From: Pseudomonas sp. CCC3.1
GTDB taxonomy: Bacteria; Pseudomonadota; Gammaproteobacteria; Pseudomonadales; Pseudomonadaceae
NCBI RefSeq assembly: GCF_034347405.1
Contig: NZ_CP133778.1
Span: forward strand, 124,001-188,000
Direction: 5' to 3'
DNA: 64,000 bases
The notes beneath the pieces are model-generated. The model did not search any database and had not been told where the DNA came from. It worked only from the letters and a program-made list of their open reading frames with translations. Shown in pieces: positions 51,055 to 58,871 of this stretch (positions within the stretch are counted from its first letter, which is position 1; every line of letters begins with the position of its first letter). A program made the translations under genes and the position numbers.

Positions 51055-52704
51055 ATGAACCTGCATCAATACGCCGAAACCCACCAAGTCACCAACCAGC
51101 CGCCATCCTTGGACGGCGTCAATCTGTACCGCATTGACCTGCCTTTGCAGCACTGGAGCCAGCACTTTGGCGCGGGGTGGGCGCAATCGCGAATTGATCA
51201 GTACGGTGCACTGGCGGGTGGCCCGTTGATGGCTGCGGGTTTTCTGGCCAATGAAAACAAACCGGTGTTTGTCAGCCATGACCGTTTTGGCCATCGGATT
51301 GATCTGGTGGAGTTTCACCCGGCCTATCACGAACTGATGCGTACGGCGATTGAACAAGGTTTGCCGTCCTTGCCCTGGACCGACCCGCAGCCGGGCGCGC
51401 ATGTTGCCCGCGCGTCCATGACCTATCTGCACAGCCAGGCCGAGGCGGGCAGCGGTTGCCCGTTGACCATGACCTTCGCCAGCGTCCCGGCCTTGCGCCT
51501 GCAACCGGATATTGCCGAGAGTTGGCTGCCCAAAATCCTGGCCACTGAATACGACCCCCGTAACGTAGACATCCGTCAAAAATCCGGGGTGACCCTGGGC
51601 ATGGCCATGACCGAAAAGCAGGGCGGTACCGACGTGCGCGCCAATACCACGCGTGCTTATCCGGTGGGCGCGGGCGGGCCCGGGCAGGCCTACGAATTGT
51701 TGGGGCATAAATGGTTTTGCTCGGCCCCCATGTGCGACGGCTTCCTGACCTTGGCGCAAACCGACAAAGGCCTGAGCTGTTTTCTGCTGCCACGCCATCG
51801 CCCGGACGGCAGTCGCAACGAGTTCTACATCCAGCGTCTTAAAAACAAACTGGGCAACAGCTCAAACGCCTCCAGTGAAGTTGAGTTTCGTGGGGCATTG
51901 GCGTGGATGATTGGCGAAGAAGGGCGTGGCGTGCCGACGATTATCGAAATGGTCGCCATGACCCGTTTCGATTGCATGGTCGGCTCCAGCGCGTTGATGC
52001 GTCAGGCCTTGACCCAGGCCAGCCATCATTGCGCCCATCGGTTGATAGGCGGTCGGGTATTGGCCGAACAACCCCTGATGCAAAACGTACTGGCCGACCT
52101 AGCGCTGGAAAGCGAAGCTGCGCTGGCGTTGAGCCTGCGCATGGGGCGTGCGCTGGACCACCTGGACGACCCGCAAGAAGCCAAGTTCTCACGCCTGGTC
52201 ACTGCGGTGGGCAAATACTGGATCTGCAAACGGGCCCCGGCGATGATCAACGAGGCGGCCGAATGCATGGGCGGCGCGGGGTATGTTGAAGACAGCATCT
52301 TGCCGCGCCTTTATCGCGAAGCGCCGGTCAACTCCACCTGGGAAGGCTCCGGCAATGTCCAGTGCCTGGACGTTTTGCGCGCATTGTCCAAAGAGCCGGG
52401 CGTACTCGACGCACTGTTTTGCGAGTTGGGAGATGGGCATGGCGATGCGCGATTGGCACAGCACATTGGGCAGTTGAAAAAGGCCTTCCAGGACACCGAC
52501 GACATCCAATACCGCGCCCGGCAACTGACCGAAGACATTGCCTTGGGCCTACAGGCCAAACTGCTGCTGGAGGCAGGTAACAGCGACGTGAGCGACGCCT
52601 TTATTGCCAGTCGGCTACACGGCAGCGGCCGGGCCTACGGCAACTTGCCACGTGGCTTGAATGTGGCTGCCATAGTTGAGCGCTCAACCCCGCAAACGCT
52701 CTGA
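51055..52704 (+). CDS. aidB: AidB-like acyl-CoA dehydrogenase-family protein
   Basis: A 549-residue flavoprotein of the AidB branch of acyl-CoA dehydrogenases, longer than ordinary members because of an extended N-terminal domain. The ATG at 51055 is chosen because TTGGAG is 8 bases upstream. Landmarks: MAMTEKQGGTDVRANTT, NKLGNSSNASSEVEF and the C-terminal INEAAECMGGAGYVEDSILPRLYREAPVNSTWEGSGN. AidB is part of the adaptive response to alkylating agents in E. coli, and here no ada or alkB is linked, so the role is inferred from sequence. A REP terminator-like palindrome follows. Confidence 0.9.
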   Translation: MNLHQYAETHQVTNQPPSLDGVNLYRIDLPLQHWSQHFGAGWAQSRIDQYGALAGGPLMAAGFLANENKPVFVSHDRFGHRIDLVEFHPAYHELMRTAIEQGLPSLPWTDPQPGAHVARASMTYLHSQAEAGSGCPLTMTFASVPALRLQPDIAESWLPKILATEYDPRNVDIRQKSGVTLGMAMTEKQGGTDVRANTTRAYPVGAGGPGQAYELLGHKWFCSAPMCDGFLTLAQTDKGLSCFLLPRHRPDGSRNEFYIQRLKNKLGNSSNASSEVEFRGALAWMIGEEGRGVPTIIEMVAMTRFDCMVGSSALMRQALTQASHHCAHRLIGGRVLAEQPLMQNVLADLALESEAALALSLRMGRALDHLDDPQEAKFSRLVTAVGKYWICKRAPAMINEAAECMGGAGYVEDSILPRLYREAPVNSTWEGSGNVQCLDVLRALSKEPGVLDALFCELGDGHGDARLAQHIGQLKKAFQDTDDIQYRARQLTEDIALGLQAKLLLEAGNSDVSDAFIASRLHGSGRAYGNLPRGLNVAAIVERSTPQTL

Positions 52705-52712
52705 CCTATCCT

Positions 52713-52749
52713 CTGTAGCCGCAGCCTTCGGCAGCGGCTACAGGGTTTT
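52713..52749. repeat. REP palindrome, family C, after aidB, with T run
   Basis: Arms CTGTAGCCGC (52713-52722) and GCGGCTACAG (52734-52743) are perfect complements around AGCCTTCGGCA-type sequence, followed by GGTTTTG (T run 52746-52749). The position and T run allow it to end the aidB transcript. Confidence 0.75.
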
Positions 52750-52817
52750 GTGGTGCGTCCGGTATGCTTTGGCCATCGATGCAGGCAAGATAAAGGCCTG
52801 CCAGTTCAGAAGACAGG

Positions 52818-54290
52818 ATGCTTATCGTGACCGAAGCTTTTATTGTCGTTTCAACCGCTGCCGAGGCTGTCGATCGCCTCGCCGCCCTGCATGAACGCGC
52901 AACCACGGCGTTGAGCCAGGCACTCAAGCGCTACCTGAAGGATCGGGTCGAGCCCACTTCAGAAGAACGTGCTCTGTTTCGCTACCCGGAATTACGCCTG
53001 ACCTACCGCATTAACGGCGAAGTCCCCACCACAACGCGTGCGTATGCCAAGGTGCAACTGCCAGGCACCTACAGCGTCACCGTCACTCATCCGGCTTCGT
53101 TCCGTAACTACTTGCTGGAACAGTTAGTGCCGTTGATGCGTGACTTCACGGTAGTGGTCGAAGTCGGGGTCAGCCAACAAGACATTCCGTACCCGTATGT
53201 GGTCGAGCAGGGCGATGAACTCGCCGGTTCCGGCGTGACCGCTGCCGCTTTGGCGCGGGTGTTCCCGAGTACCGATCTGTCGGCGGCCACTGATGGCATC
53301 GCGGACGGCCTGTATGATTGGGAAAACACCGATCCGCTGCCACTGGCACTGTTTGACGCCGCTCGCGTCGATTTCTCGCTGCGTCGTCTGGTGCACTACA
53401 CCGGCAGCGACTGGCGCCACGTACAGCCGTGGATTCTGCTGACCAACTACCATCGCTACGTCGACCAGTTCATCCTGCATGGTCTTGAGCAACTGCGTGA
53501 CAACCCGCGCTTTGTCCGCATGGTGATGCCCGGCAACGTGATCATCGAAAAGTCCATGGACTACGGCGAAGCCCAGGCGATTGCCTCAGGCGTGGTGTGG
53601 CACCGCTACCAAATGCCGGCGTATCACTTGCAGGCCAACGACGGCCACGGCATCACCCTGGTCAACATCGGCGTAGGCCCGTCCAACGCCAAAAACATCA
53701 CCGACCACCTGGCCGTGCTGCGCCCGCATTGCTGGCTGATGATTGGTCACTGCGGCGGCTTGCGCCAATCGCAGACCATTGGCGACTACGTGTTGGCACA
53801 CGCTTACATGCGTCGCGACGGGATTCTCGACCGGGTTGTGCCGCCGAACATTCCGATCCCGGCCTTGGCCGAAGTGCAATTGGCGTTGCAGGAAGCGGCG
53901 GCCCAGGTCACCGGCGAGCGTGGCGACGAACTGAAAAAGCGCCTGCGCACCGGTACCGTCCTGACCTACGACGACCGCAACTGGGAACTGCGCTGGGCGC
54001 AAGAACGTCCGCTGATCAACCTGTCGCGCGCGGTGGCCGTGGACATGGAAAGCGGCACCATCGCGGCGCAAGGGTATCGTTTGCGCGTCCCGTACGGCAC
54101 CTTGCTGTGCGTCTCGGACAAACCCCTGCACAGCGAAATCAAGCTGCCGGGTTCGGCTAACGCGTTCTATGAGCGGGCCGTGAGCCAGCACCTGAAAATC
54201 GGCATTGCCGCCGTGGACTTGATGCGCAACCAGCTCACTTCGTTGCACTCACGCAAACTGCGCAGCTTCGACGAGCCGCCATTCCGTTGA
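52818..54290 (+). CDS. amn: AMP nucleosidase
   Basis: Hydrolyses AMP to adenine and ribose 5-phosphate, regulating purine levels. It is 490 residues, similar to E. coli Amn. It has the N-terminal regulatory domain and the C-terminal nucleoside-phosphorylase-like domain (GIGPSNAKNITDHLAVLRPHCWLMIGHCGGL and VDMESGTIAAQGYRLRVPYGTLLCVSDKPLH). The start is between ATG at 52818 and GTG at 52827, which has CAGGAT at a better distance; the ATG is used. A strong terminator follows. Confidence 0.96.
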   Translation: MLIVTEAFIVVSTAAEAVDRLAALHERATTALSQALKRYLKDRVEPTSEERALFRYPELRLTYRINGEVPTTTRAYAKVQLPGTYSVTVTHPASFRNYLLEQLVPLMRDFTVVVEVGVSQQDIPYPYVVEQGDELAGSGVTAAALARVFPSTDLSAATDGIADGLYDWENTDPLPLALFDAARVDFSLRRLVHYTGSDWRHVQPWILLTNYHRYVDQFILHGLEQLRDNPRFVRMVMPGNVIIEKSMDYGEAQAIASGVVWHRYQMPAYHLQANDGHGITLVNIGVGPSNAKNITDHLAVLRPHCWLMIGHCGGLRQSQTIGDYVLAHAYMRRDGILDRVVPPNIPIPALAEVQLALQEAAAQVTGERGDELKKRLRTGTVLTYDDRNWELRWAQERPLINLSRAVAVDMESGTIAAQGYRLRVPYGTLLCVSDKPLHSEIKLPGSANAFYERAVSQHLKIGIAAVDLMRNQLTSLHSRKLRSFDEPPFR

Positions 54291-54304
54291 TTCAAGTGGT
54301 CATT

Positions 54305-54355
54305 TAGCGATCAGGGCACTAGCATGACCAGCCCTGATCGCTAGATGTCCTTTTT
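54305..54355 (+). terminator. Terminator after amn
   Basis: Perfect 13-base inverted repeat TAGCGATCAGGGC/GCCCTGATCGCTA (54305-54317 and 54331-54343) followed by TTTTT at 54351-54355. It ends 4 bases before the rluE start codon. Confidence 0.85.
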
Positions 54356-54358
54356 GTC

Positions 54359-55000
54359 ATGTCCCGTCCTGCTCGTCCCGCCCCACGCCGTCCGGCGCCT
54401 AAAAGTACCAGCCCCGGTGCTGCCAATCGCCGTGTGGCCAAGGCCCCTCCGTCTGATCCCAAGTTGTACCTGTTCAATAAACCGTTCGATGTGCTGACTC
54501 AGTTCAGTGACGAAGGCGGCCGAGCGACGCTCAAGGACTTTATCCCCATCCCCGGCATTTACCCGGCGGGGCGTCTGGACCGCGACAGTGAAGGCTTGTT
54601 GCTGCTGACCAATGACGGCCAGCTACAGGCGCGGATTGCCGACCCCAAACACAAACTGCCCAAAACCTATTGGGTGCAAGTGGAAGGCGAGCCGACACCC
54701 GAGCAGTTGCAGCAGTTGTGTGATGGCGTGCAATTGAATGACGGCAAGACCCTTCCCGCGCAAGCGCGAGCGCTGGAAGAGCCCGAGTTGTGGCCGCGCA
54801 ACCCGCCGGTGCGGTTTCGTAAAAGCGTGCCCACCTCATGGCTGGAATTGGTGATTCGCGAGGGACGTAATCGTCAGGTACGGCGCATGACGGCGGCCGT
54901 AGGCTTACCGACCCTGCGTCTGGTTCGGGTGCGCATTGGCGACTGGACAATCGAGGGGCTGGATCAGGGGCAATACAAAGAAGTACCGGCGCGGCTATAG
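54359..55000 (+). CDS. rluE: 23S rRNA pseudouridine(2457) synthase
   Basis: RsuA-family pseudouridine synthase, best matching RluE, which modifies U2457 of 23S rRNA. It is 213 residues with a basic, proline-rich N-terminal tail (first 35). The catalytic aspartate is in PAGRLDRDSEGLLLLTNDG and the family end is IREGRNRQVRRMTAAVGLPTLRLVRVRIG. No S4 domain is visible, as in RluE. The strong terminator immediately upstream means that it needs its own promoter inside the amn end or stem region. Confidence 0.93.
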   Translation: MSRPARPAPRRPAPKSTSPGAANRRVAKAPPSDPKLYLFNKPFDVLTQFSDEGGRATLKDFIPIPGIYPAGRLDRDSEGLLLLTNDGQLQARIADPKHKLPKTYWVQVEGEPTPEQLQQLCDGVQLNDGKTLPAQARALEEPELWPRNPPVRFRKSVPTSWLELVIREGRNRQVRRMTAAVGLPTLRLVRVRIGDWTIEGLDQGQYKEVPARL

Positions 55001-55204
55001 CGCGCCTGACTCGATCAAACCGATCACCACACTTTTGATGATGAACGCGGCGACACCGAGCCCCAGCACAAAAAACAGAATCATCGAGCCGAAGCGCCCG
55101 GCCTTGGACTTCTTCGCGAGGTCCCAGACGATAAAACCCATGAACAAGATCAAGACGCTGACCAGAATCGTCATCATCCATTCTTCGAGTACGGCAGGAT
55201 CCAT
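54995..55204 (-). CDS. DUF2788-family small membrane protein
   Basis: A 69-residue protein with two transmembrane helices (MMTILVSVLILFMGFIVWDL and MILFFVLGLGVAAFIIKSVVIGLI) separated by a basic loop (AKKSKAGRFGS). It fits the DUF2788 family found next to such genes in Pseudomonas; function unknown. It overlaps the last 6 bases of rluE on the opposite strand. The start has GGAGAACACCG just upstream. Confidence 0.85.
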   Translation of the reverse strand: MDPAVLEEWMMTILVSVLILFMGFIVWDLAKKSKAGRFGSMILFFVLGLGVAAFIIKSVVIGLIESGAL

Positions 55205-55280
55205 CGGTGTTCTCCAGCGGCCACGGGGTCAAAAACCGTTGAAGTATACGTCAGGACACCGCCGTGAAAATTGATCTGGG

Positions 55281-55388
55281 GCTGTAGCCGCTGCCGAAGG
55301 CTGCGATAAGGGCCGCAGGACCTTCGTCTTTTATTGATTAAGGCCAGGGTCGCTGCGCAACCCATCGCAGCCTGCGGCAGCGACTACG
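55281..55388. repeat. REP doublet (REPIN), family C, overlapping the Lrp-type gene end
   Basis: Left REP GTAGCCGCTGCCGAAGGCTG (55283 on) and right REP GCAGCCTGCGGCAGCGACTAC (ends 55387) are reverse-complementary ends around a spacer. The right part also has a GGGT(C/T)GCTGCGCAACCC mini-hairpin that recurs at 57416-57432. The TAG stop of the minus-strand Lrp-type gene is inside the right arm. Confidence 0.8.
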
Positions 55389-55863
55389 TACGCAAATGCG
55401 TCAACGGCAGCTCGGTGCTGTTAAGCACCTGATTCAGTACAAAGCTTGAGCGAACGCTGGTCACCCCGTCGATGCGGGTCAGATGGCCCAGCAGCAGTTT
55501 TTGATAGTGATCCATGTCAGGCACGACGACCTTCAATTGGTAATCGGCGTCCATTCCCGTCACCAGGCTGCATTCCAGCACCTGTGGCAGGCTGCGGATC
55601 GCGGCTTCAAAGTTCTCGAAACGCTCTGGCGTGTGTCGGTCCATTCCGATTAGAACGTAGGCTGTGAGGCTCAAGCCCAGCAGCTTTCGGTCCAGCAAGG
55701 CGACCTGACGCGAGATGTAGCCGTCATCTTCGAGTTGTTTGACCCGTCTCGAGCACGGCGAAGGCGACAGCCCAATACGTTCGGCCAATTCCTGATTGGA
55801 AATGCGCGCATCACGTTGTAATTCCGCCAAAATGCTCAGGTCATACCGGTCGAGTTTGCTCAC
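55384..55863 (-). CDS. Lrp/AsnC-family transcriptional regulator
   Basis: A 159-residue regulator. The GTG at 55863 is preferred because AAGGGTG lies 5 bases upstream; ATGs further up lack a site. N-terminal winged helix-turn-helix (ISNQELAERIGLSPSPCSRRVKQLE) and a C-terminal RAM ligand-binding domain (LVTGMDADYQLKVVVPDMDHYQKLL). It resembles Lrp-type regulators that sense amino acids. It is divergent from the small RNA region at 56 kb and its stop codon lies in a REP. Confidence 0.93.
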   Translation of the reverse strand: MSKLDRYDLSILAELQRDARISNQELAERIGLSPSPCSRRVKQLEDDGYISRQVALLDRKLLGLSLTAYVLIGMDRHTPERFENFEAAIRSLPQVLECSLVTGMDADYQLKVVVPDMDHYQKLLLGHLTRIDGVTSVRSSFVLNQVLNSTELPLTHLRT

Positions 55864-55979
55864 GAAGACACCCTTTGTCATAACTATTGCGTGAAAGTAT
55901 CCATCTGAAGTCAAAAATTGCGCAAGTCATATTTTATTCAGCAATCTTCGCAATCCTGTGTCGCGTGCGCAGGCCTATT

Positions 55980-56178
55980 CTTAACACCAGAATCACTGCC
56001 CGGACATAGAGTCCACTGCGGCCCGCCGAATCAGGCCAGCCGCGGCCGCCAACCCAACAGGGTTGCCCCGGCCCCCGGGCTACGCACTGTCCAGAAGACG
56101 GCGCGAGGTGAGCCAACATCACACGTGTTGAGCCAGGACGGAAAAATTCAAAGGGCGACCGACGGGTCGCCCTTTTTT
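55980..56178 (+). ncRNA. Structured small RNA candidate with intrinsic terminator
   Basis: No protein frame is convincing here, but a strong intrinsic terminator is at 56151-56178: AAGGGCGACC/GGTCGCCCTT, 4-base loop, then TTTTTT. Upstream, several stems can form: GGAC/GTCC (56002-56014), GCGGC/GCCGC (56018-56043), a perfect CAACCC/GGGTTG (56050-56065) and CAACA/TGTTG (56114-56130), inside a possible closing stem CTGTCC/GGACGG. The 5' end is a guess. It does not match the sequences of RsmY/Z, CrcZ, 6S, 4.5S, tmRNA or RNase P as I remember them. Comparison with the stationary-phase RNA RgsA is worthwhile, but I cannot confirm it. A leader for the downstream gene is an alternative, but the terminator precedes its start by about 100 bases. 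Confidence 0.55.
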
Positions 56179-56279
56179 ATTGGCCTAAAAATATGTTGAG
56201 TAACTGATAGCCTTGCGTCGAACCGGCTCCCGGTTTTCCAGTCTTAATGGTTACGCCCTATCCCTTAGTGAGGAACATC

Positions 56280-57377
56280 ATGAAATCGCACCTCTGGCGT
56301 TTGGCGACAGTTGGCGTGCTCTGCGTGAGTGTCAGCGGCCAAGTACTGGCTGATGAGCGAGGGGACGGAGGCCCTCAAGAGGCTCGCCCCAATGGTGGGC
56401 AGCACGGAGGGCAAGGACAAGGCGCTAGTAATCAGCAGCGCCCGGAACACAGTCAGGGTAGACAGGAAGGCGGGCAGGGCAATCAGCCGCGCGTTGAGCG
56501 CGGCCAGTCCAGCGAAGGCCGTAGCCAGCCTCAGAATGGTCAGTGGCAAGGGCGCCCGCAGCAAGATGCCAATGGTCAGCAGGGCCGCCCGGCTCAGTCA
56601 GGTAATCAGCAACATGTCGAAGCCAGGCCACAGCAAGGTAATCCGGCTCAACCAGGCAATAACCTGCAGATTCAGCCACGGCCCAATGCCGTTCAACAAA
56701 CCCAGGCCCCGAACAGGGGCGGCAATCAAAACTGGCAGCAGGGCGGTGGTTCAAACGCAAGGCCTGGCTTTAACTCCGGTGGCGGCAACGCTCACCCCAG
56801 TGATGTGCGCTGGGCCGGACGGCCGGACGGGCATGGCAATGGCTGGGGGCCTGGCCCGCAATACCGGCCGGGTTATGTGGTCGACCGATTCCAGGGACAA
56901 CATTGGCAAGTGCCTTATCGCGGGCAGAACTACTTCTTTTCGGGCGGCTACTGGTATCGCCCACAAGGCCCGCGTTACATCGTGGTCCAGCCGCCGTACG
57001 GTATTCGCGTAGGCTATTTACCTGAGTTTTCGCGGGAAGTGTGGGTTGGCAGTACCTTGTTGTTCCTGGCGGCTGGCGCCTACTACGCGTACCAACCAGC
57101 TACTCAGGACTACATCGTGGTGCAGCCTCCGGCCACGATCTTGCAGCCAGCGTCGCAGCCTGTGAGCAATGGTTATGACGTGGTTGCTTATCCTGCCAAT
57201 GGTCAAACCCCGGCGCAGATCGATCAGGACCGTTATGACTGCTACCGCTGGGCGGTTGACCAGAGTGGTTTCGACCCGGCCAAAATCACCTACGCGCCTG
57301 CACCGGCAGTGGTACAGACCTACCGGCAGGCACAAGGTAACTGCTTGAGCAGTCGGGGTTATCAGGTCAATTACTAG
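56280..57377 (+). CDS. Secreted DUF6515-like protein with Gln/Gly/Asn/Pro-rich region
   Basis: A 365-residue exported protein. The ATG at 56280 has GAGGA 7 bases upstream and opens a signal peptide (LATVGVLCVSVSGQVLA). Residues about 25-180 are low complexity, rich in Gln, Gly, Asn, Arg and Pro (runs such as QQGNPAQPGNN). The C-terminal half has a membrane-compatible segment (VWVGSTLLFLAAGAYYAY) and a conserved end DRYDCYRWAVDQSGFDP with one cysteine and QGNCLSSRGY. This layout fits DUF6515-type proteins; function unknown. It follows the candidate small RNA. Confidence 0.8.
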   Translation: MKSHLWRLATVGVLCVSVSGQVLADERGDGGPQEARPNGGQHGGQGQGASNQQRPEHSQGRQEGGQGNQPRVERGQSSEGRSQPQNGQWQGRPQQDANGQQGRPAQSGNQQHVEARPQQGNPAQPGNNLQIQPRPNAVQQTQAPNRGGNQNWQQGGGSNARPGFNSGGGNAHPSDVRWAGRPDGHGNGWGPGPQYRPGYVVDRFQGQHWQVPYRGQNYFFSGGYWYRPQGPRYIVVQPPYGIRVGYLPEFSREVWVGSTLLFLAAGAYYAYQPATQDYIVVQPPATILQPASQPVSNGYDVVAYPANGQTPAQIDQDRYDCYRWAVDQSGFDPAKITYAPAPAVVQTYRQAQGNCLSSRGYQVNY

Positions 57378-57415
57378 ATAGAAGCCGAGTGAGTGCTGTG
57401 GGGCTTTGAGATAAC

Positions 57416-57457
57416 GGGTTGCTGCGCAACCCTTCGCAGCCTTCGGCAGCGACTACG
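57416..57457. repeat. Single REP unit, family C, overlapping the end of the cation transporter gene
   Basis: A mini-hairpin GGGTTGCTGCGCAACCC (57416-57432) followed by CGCAGCCTTCGGCAGCGACTAC. The same two parts occur at 55348-55388. The TAG stop of the minus-strand gene lies at its right end (57453-57455). Confidence 0.8.
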
Positions 57458-58349
57458 GCGCGGTCTTGGGTTTGACCACCTCTTGCGGATCCGCATGCAC
57501 CAGCACTTCGGCCCGTGGGTAGGCGTTCTCGATGGCTGCCGCCACGCGGTCGCTCAGGGTGTGCGCTTCCAGCAAGCTGAGCTGGCCCGGCAGTTCAAGG
57601 TGCAGTTGCACAAACCAGATGTTGCCCGAGATACGGGTACGCAGGTCATGGGCGCCCAGAACACCCGGTACAGCGCAGGCCAACGCCAGCATGTTTTCGC
57701 TGACATCGGTGGGTAACTCTTCGTCCATCAGCACAGAAAAACTCTCGCGTGCAATCTGGAAGGCGCTCCAGAGGATGTACACCGCAATCCCCAGACCAAA
57801 CCATGCGTCCAACTGCGAGAAGCCCACGGCGGCGAAGGCCAGCGCAACCAGAATGCTGCCGTTGAGCATCAAGTCAGAACGGTAATGCAGCGAATCGGCA
57901 CGTACCGCATTGGAACCCGTGGCCTTGATCACGCGGTGTTGCAGGACCAACAGCCCCACGGTCATCACCAGCGAGAACACAATCACGGCAATGCTGAGCC
58001 ACGGCGCCCCGACCGGCTCAGCGTGTTTCAACCGATCGAACGCCTGAATGGCAATCAGCACGGCACTCACACCGATAAACAGCGCTTGTGCCATGCCCGC
58101 CAACGACTCGGCCTTGCCGTGTCCATAACGGTGATCGTCATCAGCCGGGCGTAACGCGTAATGCACCGCCAGCAAGTTGAGAAACGATGTCACGCCATCG
58201 AGCAGCGAGTCCGTCAGCCCGGCGAGCATGCTGATCGAGCCACTGAGCCACCAGGCGATGGCCTTGGTGATGATCAACACGCTGGCCACCGCTACCGATG
58301 CGCGGGTGGCCAGGCGTAACAGACGAGCGTGTTCCGGGCTGCTGGTCAT
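57453..58349 (-). CDS. Cation diffusion facilitator (FieF-like)
   Basis: A 298-residue inner-membrane antiporter for zinc, iron or other divalent metals. Six helices and both metal-binding DxxxD-type sites are visible: DSLLD in the second helix and HYRSD in the fifth, then a C-terminal cytoplasmic domain with WFVQLHLELPGQLSLLEAH. FieF and ZitB relatives differ in metal; I cannot tell which it carries. The stop codon is inside a REP. It follows the lipoprotein gene by 12 bases. Confidence 0.92.
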   Translation of the reverse strand: MTSSPEHARLLRLATRASVAVASVLIITKAIAWWLSGSISMLAGLTDSLLDGVTSFLNLLAVHYALRPADDDHRYGHGKAESLAGMAQALFIGVSAVLIAIQAFDRLKHAEPVGAPWLSIAVIVFSLVMTVGLLVLQHRVIKATGSNAVRADSLHYRSDLMLNGSILVALAFAAVGFSQLDAWFGLGIAVYILWSAFQIARESFSVLMDEELPTDVSENMLALACAVPGVLGAHDLRTRISGNIWFVQLHLELPGQLSLLEAHTLSDRVAAAIENAYPRAEVLVHADPQEVVKPKTAP

Positions 58350-58361
58350 AGGCCTTCCTTA

Positions 58362-58781
58362 TCAGGCTGCGGGTTTCAAGCCATACATCGCCAGTTGCTG
58401 GATGCTGCCCTTGTGCTGGATCAGGCGCGGGTCGTTCAGCGGGAAGCTGCGGCCCAGCTCACTTTCAAGAATCGCCTGGAGTTTGCTGTTATCCACCTTG
58501 CCGTCGGCGCCAATGGCTTCACGCAGTTTTTCGGGCGCGATTTGCGCGGTCTTGCCTGGCGAGAGATAAATCGCCCCGGTGGCAAAGTCGACGCCAAACG
58601 CAATCAAGCCAGGAATCACATAAAACAGCAGGCCGACCGCATCCAGTACCACCACCACGGGATCGATCTTGCCGTCGATCTGGCCGCGCCGATCGGGGAA
58701 GAAAATACTGCCGCAGGCAGTCATTTGAGTGAGTAGCGCCGCAACCACGACACCGCCAACGACGCGGGAAAACTTACGCAT
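58362..58781 (-). CDS. Putative lipoprotein of unknown function
   Basis: A 139-residue protein. The signal peptide ends in the lipobox TACGS (about Cys23), so it should be an envelope lipoprotein. A hydrophobic middle (VVVVLDAVGLLFYVIPGLIAFGVDFATGAIYL) is followed by a soluble C-terminal part with KLREAIGADGKVDNSKLQAIL. I do not recognise the family; the predicted location is the main support. It is 12 bases upstream of the cation transporter on the minus strand, so they may be cotranscribed. Confidence 0.75.
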   Translation of the reverse strand: MRKFSRVVGGVVVAALLTQMTACGSIFFPDRRGQIDGKIDPVVVVLDAVGLLFYVIPGLIAFGVDFATGAIYLSPGKTAQIAPEKLREAIGADGKVDNSKLQAILESELGRSFPLNDPRLIQHKGSIQQLAMYGLKPAA

Positions 58782-58871
58782 ATAAAAACCTCGAAGACAC
58801 TTGAAGGGTTAAGACCACGCTTAATGCACAACCGTTCGCCGTTATACTCGCCGCTCTGTTCTGGAGCCACC

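Noticed and set aside
55918..56199. A 93-codon plus-strand frame over the small RNA candidate
   Set aside because: It runs through the hairpins and terminator, has an unusual composition and no convincing start.
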